A stretch of DNA of 64,000 nucleotides from JAHDVS01 sp964370985 (GTDB taxonomy: Bacteria > Actinomycetota > Thermoleophilia > Gaiellales > Gaiellaceae): contig CAYJLE010000005.1 in NCBI GenBank assembly GCA_964370985.1, positions 1 through 64,000 on the forward strand. The letters are read 5' to 3'. Positions 31,794-40,384 of the stretch are shown piece by piece. A program made the translations under genes and the position numbers. The notes below the pieces were generated by a model, which did not search any database, had not been told where the DNA came from, and saw nothing but the letters and a program-made list of their open reading frames with translations. Every line of letters begins with the position of its first letter. Position 1 is the first letter of the stretch.

Positions 31794-33093
31794 GCGTCTC
31801 CTGTGGTGCGCCTCGCGTAGGCTGGACCGTTCCCGTTGAGAGGATCAGTCGGTAGGCGGCAGCGATCCGCTGCTGGTAGTGGAGCCATGTGTACCGAGCT
31901 GCGATGAGTTCGCGTGCGCAAGCTCCCAGCTCACGGCGCGCGGGCGGATTCCGGAAGAGGTAGAGGATTCGCCCGGCAAGGGCGTCACAGTCGCGCTCGG
32001 GAACGAGGAAGCCGTCGACGCCGTCCCGCACGACCGAGCCGCTCGCTCGTGTCGTGATGACCGGGAGCCCCGACGCCATCGCCTCGTACGTGACGAGCGC
32101 CGATCCCTCGCAGAGGGAGGGGAAGACGAAAACGTCGCTGTTCTTGAACCACCGGTCGACCCCGTCGCGCGGCACCTGCCCGACCCAGCGGGCGACGCCC
32201 CGGTACCGGTTGAGCAGCTCGCGCCCGTCTCGATCGGCCGGGCCCACCAGGACGAGCTCGGCGCCCGAAAGGCCGAGCCGGCGCCACGCTTCGAGCAGGT
32301 AGCGGACGCCTTTGCGCAGGGACACGTTCCCGACGAAGAGCGCGCGGAAGATGTCGTCTGGCCGTTCGTCTGCCGGCGCGAAGCGGCCGACATCGGCGCC
32401 GTAGGGGACCATCAGGAGCCGGTCCGATGGGACTCCGTGCTCAACAAGGCAGCCGGCGACGTGCTCGGAGGGAACCAGGAGGAAGTCGGCGAGGGTTCGC
32501 TCTTCCTGGACCCGCCGCGTCAGACCGGGAGGAGCGGGACGCCCGCCCTCCTGCTCGAGGACGGCGTTCGCGACCTCGTGGGCGTTCGGCACGTCGAGGA
32601 CGGTTGTCGCCCCGAGTTCCTTCGCCGCTCGCAGCGCCGCGAGGCAGCTTCCCTCGAAGCCGTGGACGATCTGCGGAGGCGGCTCGAGCGACCGGAGCCA
32701 GCGGGCGATCGCGGCGTCGCAGCGTCGGTCGCCCCAGCGCTCGACCGCCGCGCCTCTGGGCAGCCGCCGGAGGGCGCGGCCCGCGACGGGGTACGCGGGG
32801 AAGGACCTGACGAGGCCCGGGTCGAGGCTCCCGTTCATGCGGGCGCGAGCGGAGCGCGCGATCGGGCCAGCGAGCGGGAGGTGGCTCACGCGGCGGGCCA
32901 GCCCGGCGAGGAGGTCGTCATCGCGCACGAAGACCGCAGTCGCGAACGCGCGCAGCAGGCCCGCTTCCTGCGCCGCGAGCACTGTCTCGTACGTGTGCTG
33001 GCGCCCGGGATGGCAGACGACGACCGGCGGCGTACCGGCCGGGCGCTGGCCGGCTTCGGGCTGAGGGACGGTGAGCGGCGACGCCTTTGTCAT
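31780..33093 (-). CDS. Family 4 glycosyltransferase
   Basis: 437 aa from ATG 33093, ATGA-coupled to the Wzy-like gene. N-terminal domain PVVVCHPGRQHTYETVLAAQ, IVHGFEGSCLAALRAAKELG; C-terminal GT1-type domain FRALFVGNVSLRKGVRYLLE, AELVLVGPADRDGRELLNRY and PSLCEGSALVTYEAMASGLP with the E-x7-E glutamates. The sugar is unknown. The upstream in-frame extension to 34413 is antisense to nothing useful and lies inside the Wzy gene in another frame. Confidence 0.9.
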   Translation of the reverse strand: MTKASPLTVPQPEAGQRPAGTPPVVVCHPGRQHTYETVLAAQEAGLLRAFATAVFVRDDDLLAGLARRVSHLPLAGPIARSARARMNGSLDPGLVRSFPAYPVAGRALRRLPRGAAVERWGDRRCDAAIARWLRSLEPPPQIVHGFEGSCLAALRAAKELGATTVLDVPNAHEVANAVLEQEGGRPAPPGLTRRVQEERTLADFLLVPSEHVAGCLVEHGVPSDRLLMVPYGADVGRFAPADERPDDIFRALFVGNVSLRKGVRYLLEAWRRLGLSGAELVLVGPADRDGRELLNRYRGVARWVGQVPRDGVDRWFKNSDVFVFPSLCEGSALVTYEAMASGLPVITTRASGSVVRDGVDGFLVPERDCDALAGRILYLFRNPPARRELGACARELIAARYTWLHYQQRIAAAYRLILSTGTVQPTRGAPQETHAAD

Positions 33094-34601
33094 TCCAGCG
33101 GAAGGGAGGGATCGTGGGGCGGAGCGCCCCGGTCGAGGGACGGGATCCTTGTGAGAAGCCCGGCGAAGAGCCAGAAGTAGACGTTGACCGGGTCGAGGTC
33201 GAGGTACTGGCCCTTGACGCCGGCGAAGGTGATGCAGACGAGGAAGGCGAGGAGCGCCGCGGAAACCGCCTTGAGCCGCGGGTCGCGCAGGTCCCGGTGG
33301 GCGCGGAAGCAGCGGACGAGGATCGTCCCGAAGAGGAGGGCGACGAGGACGAGGCCCGCGACCCCGAGTTCGAGCTGGACCTTGACCCACCAGCTCTCGT
33401 ACCACTGACCTCCGACCGCGGGGAACAGCTCGCCCCGCGAGTAGGCGTAGCGGGCGCCGACCGTGTCGATGCCCGTGCCGAGCCCGGCGAGGGTCAGCCC
33501 GAAGGCCTGCCGGAACCCGTCGACGAAGAGAGACTGGAAGTACTGGCCGGCGATGCTCAGGGTCTGGCCGGCGACGGCGCCGATGCTCGCGCCGATCAGC
33601 GCAAGGGCTCCCAGGAGGACGCCGGCCGGAGCGAGAAGGCGGGCGACGGGGAGGCCTCGGCGGCGCTCGAGCAGGACGACAAGGACCACGAGCCCGGGCA
33701 CGAGCAGGAAGACGGCGCGGGCGCCGGTGAGGAATGCCGCGGCAAGCGCGAGGAGCCAGACGGCGACTCCCGCCGGATCTCGTCGGCCGCCGCGGGCGCC
33801 CCGCCACCACGCGTACCCGACGGCCACCATCGTGACCGCGAAGCCGAAGTACTGCGCGACGAAGGAGAACGTGCTCGGTACGCGGCGGAGGGCTCCGCCC
33901 GCTCCGTAGCTGAGCTCGGCGAAGTTCTGGGTCACGGCCACGGCCGCGTCCCCGTAGTAGCCGTACACCGTGCCGGCTCTGCCGCTGTAGATGAGCGCCG
34001 CCTCGAGGGCGCCCAGCATGAGAGGGACGACGCCGGCGGCGACCATCACCGTGAGGACGCGGAAGAGGTCGCGCCTCGTCTCGACCAGGTGGTAGGCGAG
34101 GAAGTAGAGCGGGATGTAGAGGAGCCAGACCTTGATCCCGATCAGTCCGACGAAGAGGTTCGGGAGGGTGGGGTTGAGGGCCTGGCCGACGACGAGCAGC
34201 GCGAGCAGCCCGAGGAGAACCGTCGGCGCGCCCGGGAAGGAGACGCGGAGCCGGCGGCCGAGCGCCACCGCCACGAAGCCGATGTAGGCCGGGATGACGA
34301 AGAGGAAGTCCTTGGCGAGGAGGGCGGCGACCTGACCTTGTCCGCCCGGATACGTCGCGATGATGGCGAGCCCGGAGAAGGGCAAGTAGACGAGCAGCCC
34401 CATGATCGACCAACGCCAGTTCCGGAGGCCGAGGAGGAACGCGGCCCCCACGATCGCGAGGAGCGCCGCCGGGGCTGCGTACCCGCGGGCGACGAGGACG
34501 CCGGCGAGAACAGAGGCGCCGGCGGCTCCCAGGGCCGCCGCGGCGCTCGACCAGACAGGCACGACGCCGAGGAGAGGGTTGCGGCTGCGCGCGGCGATCA
34601 C
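33090..34601 (-). CDS. O-antigen polymerase (Wzy)-like membrane protein
   Basis: 503 aa with about twelve membrane segments, for example LLALLVVGQALNPTLPNLFV, VWLLYIPLYFLAYHLVETRR and AVFLLVPGLVVLVVLLERRR. The large loop near residue 370-420 (FGLTLAGLGTGIDTVGARYA, QWYESWWVKVQLELGVAGLV) is where O-antigen ligase/Wzy proteins carry catalytic residues. Start GTG 34601, GTGA overlap. It is the main candidate polymerase; the TPR-bearing protein at 18027 is a second one. Confidence 0.85.
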   Translation of the reverse strand: MIAARSRNPLLGVVPVWSSAAAALGAAGASVLAGVLVARGYAAPAALLAIVGAAFLLGLRNWRWSIMGLLVYLPFSGLAIIATYPGGQGQVAALLAKDFLFVIPAYIGFVAVALGRRLRVSFPGAPTVLLGLLALLVVGQALNPTLPNLFVGLIGIKVWLLYIPLYFLAYHLVETRRDLFRVLTVMVAAGVVPLMLGALEAALIYSGRAGTVYGYYGDAAVAVTQNFAELSYGAGGALRRVPSTFSFVAQYFGFAVTMVAVGYAWWRGARGGRRDPAGVAVWLLALAAAFLTGARAVFLLVPGLVVLVVLLERRRGLPVARLLAPAGVLLGALALIGASIGAVAGQTLSIAGQYFQSLFVDGFRQAFGLTLAGLGTGIDTVGARYAYSRGELFPAVGGQWYESWWVKVQLELGVAGLVLVALLFGTILVRCFRAHRDLRDPRLKAVSAALLAFLVCITFAGVKGQYLDLDPVNVYFWLFAGLLTRIPSLDRGAPPHDPSLPLE

Positions 34602-35353
34602 GGGCCGCCCCCCGGTCCGCAAGCGGCTTTCTGGCAGAGGAAGAGGGAGCGGTGCGCGCGGCCCGCCAGAGGCCGGAGGCGCTCCCGCGAAGGCCTGTCC
34701 ATCGCGACGAGGCGGAAATCCGCCGACTCGAGGAGCCGCAGGAGCTCGGGCCCGCGAAAGCGGAAGGTGTGGGCGCGCACGCCTACTGACGAGCGGTACC
34801 GGCGTTGCACGTAGACGTGAAACCGAAGCAGGCTGAGCGTCGAGACCGTGTCGCAGCCCAGCAGGAACCAGCCTCCGGGACGGACGATGCGATACGCCTC
34901 CCGCACAACGGCGGCGGGATCGAGGACGTGATCCAGGACGTTGTAACAGACGGCCAGCTCGAACCGATCGGGCTCGAGCCCGGTCCGCTCGCCCGTCGCG
35001 CGGACGTGAACGTACGGGGCTGCGCGGCAGGCCTGGACCGCCGCGACGAAGATCGCGGGCAGGCCGAGCTGATGCGGATCGAGGAGGGGAAGCGGCTCGA
35101 CGCCGACGAGAGTGCGCGGGGAAGCGGTCGGCAGGAGGTGAACGCAGCCGACGCCGAGCGGCCCGATCCCGATCTCCACCCAATCGCCGCCGTCCGGCCG
35201 CATGGGCAGAAGCGACCGAGCCCACGCGGCTGCCTGCGTCTTCTCGGCGAGGATCCGGGCGAACTCTGCCGCGTCGGAGCAAAGCCCGTCCCAGTAGGAC
35301 TGCTCGGCCTCCTGCGCGACGTGCCAGCGGTCGATCGACACGGCGCGGCTCAC
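34598..35353 (-). CDS. Class I SAM-dependent methyltransferase
   Basis: 251 aa from GTG 35353. The SAM site is degenerate (DWVEIGIGPLGVGCVHLLPT) but the following LVGVEPLPL, ELAVCYNVLDHVLDPAAVVR and IVRPGGWFLLGCDTVSTLSL fit the class I fold. The N-terminus HVAQEAEQSYWDGLCSDAAE is shared by polysaccharide-cluster methyltransferases. It is GTGA-coupled to the flippase gene and to the Wzy gene. Confidence 0.82.
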   Translation of the reverse strand: MSRAVSIDRWHVAQEAEQSYWDGLCSDAAEFARILAEKTQAAAWARSLLPMRPDGGDWVEIGIGPLGVGCVHLLPTASPRTLVGVEPLPLLDPHQLGLPAIFVAAVQACRAAPYVHVRATGERTGLEPDRFELAVCYNVLDHVLDPAAVVREAYRIVRPGGWFLLGCDTVSTLSLLRFHVYVQRRYRSSVGVRAHTFRFRGPELLRLLESADFRLVAMDRPSRERLRPLAGRAHRSLFLCQKAACGPGGGP

Positions 35354-36717
35354 AGGCGCTCCCCTTCTTCGGGAAGGCGATGCGGCGAGACGCTCGGGGC
35401 TTGGGCAGGGTGGAGGGCGAGGCGAAGGTCGGCGAGCCGTGGGACGAGTAAGTCGCTCACCGGGACGCCGAGCCCGCGCGCCGCCCGGGCGGCCATCCAG
35501 GCCGTGCTGACCGTGTAGGCGACGAGGGACGCCACGGCGGCGCCCATGAGTCCCAGAGCCGGCAGGAGAACCGCCAGCCCCCCGACCGTCGCGAGGAGGG
35601 CGACCGCCTCGGCGACACCGGCGTCGAGGGGGCGCCCGGCACCCTTGAGGATGGCACCGAGGGCGCGGTTGACGCTCAGCACGACGGCCGCGACGAGCAG
35701 GAGGCGCGCGACGCCGGTGACGCTCCGGAAAGCGTCGCCGAAGAGGAGCCCGAGCAATGCCGGCGTGAAGGCGAGGAGGGGCAGCGCGATAGCGACCGAG
35801 GCGAGGAGCGTCAGGACGGTGAACCGTCTCGCGGCGGCGGCGCGGCGGGCGCCGTCGGGCTCGCGGGCGATCGCCGGCAGCGCGATGTAGGAGACCGAGG
35901 CGCCGATGAGGCTCGTCGCCGACGTGAAGGTGACGGCGACGACGTAGAGGCCGAGCCTCGCCGGCGCGAGGAAGACGGAGATGACGAGCTGGTCGAGCCG
36001 CTCGTTGAGGCTCCCGGCGACGGTGCTGAGGTGGCTGCGCACACCGTAGCCGAGGAGCTGCCGCGCCAGGGCCGGACTGAAGCGGAGGCGGCCCACGCCG
36101 GTTCGGTACAGGGCCGCCGCGGCGACGAGCCCTGCGACGAGGTTCGCAGCGAGGTAGACCGGCACCGCCGTCGTGACGCGGAGCGAGCCGGCGAGGGCCA
36201 GGGCCACGAGGCCGGCTGCAACGGGTGCCACGGCGAGCAGGCGGAGGAGCTGGAACCAGCCGAAGCGGTGGAACCCGTTCAGGGCGTACATGAGGTGGAG
36301 GGCAAGGAGAGTGAGGGGAATGAAGGCGAGGAAGAGGTAGGCGGCGTGGACCGCCTCCCGGTCGTAGCCGGACAGCACGAAGGGGATGGCGAGCGCCGCG
36401 GCCCCGACGAGGAGGACGGACTGGAAGACGCCGACGACGAGCGTGCTGCCGACGAGCGTCCCGCGATCGGCGCTGTCGCGCGCCGCGTAGAAGGCGGTGG
36501 CGTCCGCGACGCCCAGCGCTCCGAGCGTGGCGAAGAGGGACGGCCAGAGCATGACCGCGGCGAGCTCGCCCCTGCCCTGGGGGCCCAGGGCTCTCGCGAG
36601 GAGGACTCCCGTGACGACGTTCAGGCCCTGGATCGCGAGCGACGTGCCGAAACTGGCCGCGAGCGTGCGGCGCAGCCGCGACGGCCGAGCGTCGACCGCG
36701 GGCGCCGCCTGGACCAT
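35350..36717 (-). CDS. Polysaccharide flippase (Wzx/MOP superfamily)
   Basis: 455 aa with twelve to fourteen membrane segments. The N-terminus LAIQGLNVVTGVLLARALGP and QGRGELAAVMLWPSLFATLG is the hallmark of the oligosaccharide flippase family; SVSYIALPAIAREPDGARRA follows midway. It would move the lipid-linked repeat unit across the membrane before polymerisation. It starts at ATG 36717, overlapping the dehydrogenase stop by one base (TGATG). Confidence 0.92.
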   Translation of the reverse strand: MVQAAPAVDARPSRLRRTLAASFGTSLAIQGLNVVTGVLLARALGPQGRGELAAVMLWPSLFATLGALGVADATAFYAARDSADRGTLVGSTLVVGVFQSVLLVGAAALAIPFVLSGYDREAVHAAYLFLAFIPLTLLALHLMYALNGFHRFGWFQLLRLLAVAPVAAGLVALALAGSLRVTTAVPVYLAANLVAGLVAAAALYRTGVGRLRFSPALARQLLGYGVRSHLSTVAGSLNERLDQLVISVFLAPARLGLYVVAVTFTSATSLIGASVSYIALPAIAREPDGARRAAAARRFTVLTLLASVAIALPLLAFTPALLGLLFGDAFRSVTGVARLLLVAAVVLSVNRALGAILKGAGRPLDAGVAEAVALLATVGGLAVLLPALGLMGAAVASLVAYTVSTAWMAARAARGLGVPVSDLLVPRLADLRLALHPAQAPSVSPHRLPEEGERL

Positions 36718-38111
36718 CAACCCGCTGCGGGGATCGCGGTCGCAGGGAAGCGCGTGCTCGCCTCGCCCGCCCACAGCTCGGCGATCGCCTCCGCCGCGGC
36801 CGTCCCATCGGCGCTCCGTCCGAGCGGCACGTAGCGGATGAGCGGGTGGGAGGCGATTTCGCCGTCGAGGATCCGCCAGCAGTCGACGACCGTGACCGGC
36901 CGGCCCCCGACGAAGTCGGCCGCCCGGAGCGCACGGAAGGCCGGGTCGGGCGTCGCGACGACGACGGCGTCCGCGCCGGCGAGGCTCTCGTGCACGGAGG
37001 CGGCGAGCTCGAGCCAGGGCACGGACGACGCGGCCACGAGCGGATCCCAGGCGACCACCCGCGCTCCCCCCTCCGCGAGGAGCCGCGCGATCTCGACCGC
37101 CTGCGACTCCTCGACGACGTTCGACTCCGGCTTGTAGGCGAGGCCGAGGATCGCCACGCGAGCGCCCGGCTCGAGGAGGGGGAGGAGGCGGGCGGCGACG
37201 CGGCCGGGCAGGCGTCGGTTGGCCGCATCCGTGGCCTCGACGATCGGCGACTCCACCCCCAAGGCGCGGGCGAGGAAGGCGAGGGCGACGGTGTCCCGCG
37301 GGAAGCACGGTCCGCCGAAGCCGAGCCCGCCGGTCAGGTAGCGGCGCCCGATGCGGCGGTCGAGGCCGATGGCGCCCGTGACGACGTCGACGTCGCCACC
37401 CGGGATGCGCTCGCAGAGCTCGGCGAGCATGTTCGCGAAGCCGATCTTCGTCGTCACGAAGGCGTTGACCGCGATCTTCGCCAGCTCCGCGTTCTCGAGA
37501 CTCATGCGTACGCACGGAGCGCCGTTCTCGACGATCCTCGCGTAGCAGCCAGCCACCGCGTCGCCCGAACGCTCGTCGAGCTCGCCGACGAGGAGAAAGT
37601 CGGGGTTGAGGAAGTCCCGGATGACGCTGCCGAGGGCGACGAACTCGGGGCTGTAGCAGAGGCCGAAGTCCCGGCCGGCGACCTTGCCCGATTCTGCCTC
37701 GAGGATGGGGAGGAGGCCGTGGCGGGTCGCGCCCGGCAGGACAGTGCTCGTGAGGGCGACCGTGTGGTAGCCGGTCTTCTCCGCGAGAGCCCGGCCGATC
37801 TCCCGGAAGACCTCGCTCACGTAGCGGAGGGAGAAGGCGCCCCGCTCGTCGCTCGGCGTGGGAACGACGACGAAGGACACGTCGGTGGCGAGCACGGCCT
37901 CGCGGTAGCTCATGGTGGCGCGGAGACGCTCCCGCCCGGCCGCGATCGTGCCCTCGAGATCGGTCTCGTGGACCGGCGCCCGGCCGGCGTTGACGAGCGA
38001 GACGACCCGCTCGTCGACGTCGACGCCGACGACCCGGAGGCCCCGTGCGGCGGCGGCGGCGGCCATCGCCGCCCCCAGCTTGCCGAGGCCGATGACGGAG
38101 CAGGCCGTCAC
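36717..38111 (-). CDS. UDP-glucose/GDP-mannose dehydrogenase family protein
   Basis: 464 aa. N-terminal NAD-binding VIGLGKLGAAMAAAAAARGL, central helix domain with AELAKIAVNAFVTTKIGFAN, catalytic cysteine in GGLGFGGPCFPRDTVAL, and the C-terminal UDP-binding Rossmann domain with ILGLAYKPESNVVEESQAVE. It oxidises an NDP-sugar twice to the uronic acid, most likely UDP-glucose to UDP-glucuronate, although UDP-N-acetylsugar relatives exist. It provides the carboxylate that AsnB could amidate. Start GTG 38111, GTGA overlap. Confidence 0.92.
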   Translation of the reverse strand: MTACSVIGLGKLGAAMAAAAAARGLRVVGVDVDERVVSLVNAGRAPVHETDLEGTIAAGRERLRATMSYREAVLATDVSFVVVPTPSDERGAFSLRYVSEVFREIGRALAEKTGYHTVALTSTVLPGATRHGLLPILEAESGKVAGRDFGLCYSPEFVALGSVIRDFLNPDFLLVGELDERSGDAVAGCYARIVENGAPCVRMSLENAELAKIAVNAFVTTKIGFANMLAELCERIPGGDVDVVTGAIGLDRRIGRRYLTGGLGFGGPCFPRDTVALAFLARALGVESPIVEATDAANRRLPGRVAARLLPLLEPGARVAILGLAYKPESNVVEESQAVEIARLLAEGGARVVAWDPLVAASSVPWLELAASVHESLAGADAVVVATPDPAFRALRAADFVGGRPVTVVDCWRILDGEIASHPLIRYVPLGRSADGTAAAEAIAELWAGEASTRFPATAIPAAG

Positions 38112-39121
38112 GCCGCCGTCATCTCAGACGCGGGGCCGGTGAGCGAGCCGCCCTCGAAGTCGGCGCGCACCTGGTCCTCGATCCATGTGTACGTTCGCGC
38201 GAGCCCCTCCTCGAGCGGGATCTGCGGCTCCCAGCCGAGGACCTCCCGCAGGCGGGTGTTGTCGGAGTTGCGGCCGCGCACCCCCTGGGGGCCGTCGACG
38301 TGGCGCTTGACGATCGAGACGCCGGCGGCCTCCGCGATCATGTCCGCGAGCCCGTTGATCGTGACCAGCCGGTCCTGGCCGAGGTTGAGCGGCTCGGCGT
38401 GGTCCGAGCGCATGAGCCTGTGGAGGCCCTCGACGCAGTCGTCGACGTAGCAGAAGGAGCGGGTCTGATCGCCGTCGCCCCAGATCTCGACCTCCGGGTT
38501 GCCGGAGAGCTTGGCGGTCGCGATCTTCCGGCAGAGGGCGGCGGGCGCCTTTTCGCGCCCCCCCCTCCAGGTGCCGAGCGGGCCGAAGATGTTGTGGAAG
38601 CGGACGACGCGCGTCTCGAGCCCGAGCTCCTCGCGGTAGTGGAGGCTGAGGCGCTCGGAGATGAGCTTCTGCCAGCCGTAGGCGTCCTGCGGCTGGGCGG
38701 GGTAGGCGTCCTCCTCCCGCAGCGGGGTGACGTCCGTGCTCTCCTGCAGGTACTCGGGGTACACGCAGGCCGAGGAGGGGTAGAGGAAGCGCCGGACGCC
38801 GTTCTCGTGCGCTGCGCCGATCGTGTGCAGGTCGATCAGCGAATTCGTGTGGAGGATCGTGGCGTGGTTCGCCGAGATGTAGCCCATGCCGCCCATGTCG
38901 GCGGCGAGCGCGTACACCTCGTCGACGTCGCGCGTCGCCGCGAGGCAGGCGTCGCGCAGTCGCAGGTCGAGGAGCTCGAACTCGTCCGCTTCCGACGGGG
39001 CGTACTCGGGGTGCTTGCCGTCCACGCCTCGCACCCAGTAGCCCTCCCGCTTCAGAAACGACACGAGGTGGTGCCCGATGAAGCCTCCGGCGCCGGTGAC
39101 GAGCACGCGAACGGGTCTCAT
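38108..39121 (-). CDS. GDP-mannose 3,5-epimerase-like NAD-dependent epimerase
   Basis: 337 aa extended SDR. It carries the whole signature of plant GDP-mannose 3,5-epimerase: PSSACVYPEYLQE (acid/base Cys), EDAYPAQPQDAYGWQKL (Tyr and Lys of YxxxK), FHNIFGPLGTWRGGREKAPA (second catalytic Lys), WGDGDQTRSFCYVDDCVEGL and GPQGVRGRNSDNTRLREVLG (substrate Arg). In plants the product is GDP-L-galactose or GDP-L-gulose. Here it would supply an unusual L-hexose for the polysaccharide. ATGA-coupled to the GT4 gene upstream. Confidence 0.85.
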   Translation of the reverse strand: MRPVRVLVTGAGGFIGHHLVSFLKREGYWVRGVDGKHPEYAPSEADEFELLDLRLRDACLAATRDVDEVYALAADMGGMGYISANHATILHTNSLIDLHTIGAAHENGVRRFLYPSSACVYPEYLQESTDVTPLREEDAYPAQPQDAYGWQKLISERLSLHYREELGLETRVVRFHNIFGPLGTWRGGREKAPAALCRKIATAKLSGNPEVEIWGDGDQTRSFCYVDDCVEGLHRLMRSDHAEPLNLGQDRLVTINGLADMIAEAAGVSIVKRHVDGPQGVRGRNSDNTRLREVLGWEPQIPLEEGLARTYTWIEDQVRADFEGGSLTGPASEMTAA

Positions 39122-40368
39122 GCGGCCCTCCTTGCCGTGGGTGAGGGGTGGTCTCGGGACAGGATCGCCTCCAGGAAGGAGACGAGCGTCTCGAGGGCGG
39201 CCTTCGGGTCGAGGACCCGTTCCGCGTACTCCCGCCCGGCTGCTCCGAGCTCGGACGCGCGCCCGGGATCGGCACGGAGCAGCGCGATCGACTGCAGCAG
39301 CGCGGCCGGGTCGTCGGGGGGAGCGACGACACCGCCTCCGGCCGCCTCCACCTCGCGCGCCGTCTCGTCGTCGGCGGCGACGGCGGCGATCACGGGCCGC
39401 CCAGCGGCGAAGTAGTCGCCGAGCTTCCCGGGCAGCGACATGTTCCGCACGGAGGCGCGCTGGTTGAGGAGGAGCGCGTCGGCGGCGCAGAGCGTGCTCG
39501 AGAAGAGCTCGGGCGCCGCGAGGGGAAGGAACGTGACGTTGGCGAGATCGAGGGACCCGGCCAGCGCCCTGAGGCGCTCCGTCTGGTTCCCCCCGCCCTG
39601 GAGGACGAAACGGACGCTTCCATCGCTGCGGGCGAGGTGGGCCGCCTGGACGACGTTCTCGAGGCCCTGCTTGTAGCCCATGCTGCCGGAGTGGAGGACG
39701 ACGAGCTCGTCGGGCCGCCAGCCGAGCCTGGCGCGCGTGGCCTCACGGCCCTCGCTCGGCGGCTCGAGGCGCGTGGGGTTCCGCACGCGCCAGAGGCGTG
39801 CCGGGTCGACGCCGCCGGCCTCGAAGTAGTCGCGGAAGCCCTCGGCGACCACGGCGACGCCGGCGGCCCGCGAGGCGAGGGCGGTCTCGACGGCTCGGAC
39901 CGGCCCCGCGAGAGACCGCGCCCCGCCGACGCCCGCCTGCTCGGCGGCCCGCCCGAGGAGGTCCTGGAAGAGCAGGGCGTAGGGCATGCCGTAGCGCCGG
40001 GCCGCCGCGGCGGCGAGCGCGCCGCCGCTCAGGCTCGGGACGATCCCGAGCGCGAGGTCGGCGCCGCGCGCCGCCCGGGTGGCCGGCAGGGCGGAGGCGA
40101 ACCAGCTCAGCTCGTAGGCGCCGCGCCTGAGCGCGGACTGCGACGCCGGGACGTAGTGCGGGCGCCGGACGAGCGAGACAAGGCCGTTGCTGGGCTGCGG
40201 CGGGAGAGGAAGTCGCCGCCAGTGGGGGTAGTGGGGGACCCCCGTGACGACGGTCACCTGCCAGCCGAGCGACACCAGCGACTCGGCCAGCCAGGTCGTG
40301 TTGGTGGCGATTCCCGTCGGCTCGGGCGAGTAGTTGATCCCGAAGATGACGATCCGAGGCTCTCTCAT
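39118..40368 (-). CDS. WcaI-like family 4 glycosyltransferase
   Basis: 416 aa. The N-terminus IVIFGINYSPEPTGIATNTT followed by VVTGVPHYPHWRRLPLPPQP is the signature of colanic-acid WcaI-type transferases. The C-terminal GT1-type domain has VVLHSGSMGYKQGLENVVQA, VRFVLQGGGNQTERLRAL and MSLPGKLGDYFAAGRPVIAA. In colanic acid synthesis WcaI adds fucose; here the sugar is unknown. It follows the initiating transferase gene by 16 nt, so it could add the second sugar. Confidence 0.9.
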   Translation of the reverse strand: MREPRIVIFGINYSPEPTGIATNTTWLAESLVSLGWQVTVVTGVPHYPHWRRLPLPPQPSNGLVSLVRRPHYVPASQSALRRGAYELSWFASALPATRAARGADLALGIVPSLSGGALAAAAARRYGMPYALLFQDLLGRAAEQAGVGGARSLAGPVRAVETALASRAAGVAVVAEGFRDYFEAGGVDPARLWRVRNPTRLEPPSEGREATRARLGWRPDELVVLHSGSMGYKQGLENVVQAAHLARSDGSVRFVLQGGGNQTERLRALAGSLDLANVTFLPLAAPELFSSTLCAADALLLNQRASVRNMSLPGKLGDYFAAGRPVIAAVAADDETAREVEAAGGGVVAPPDDPAALLQSIALLRADPGRASELGAAGREYAERVLDPKAALETLVSFLEAILSRDHPSPTARRAA

Positions 40369-40384
40369 GCGTATGCCGCCCGCG

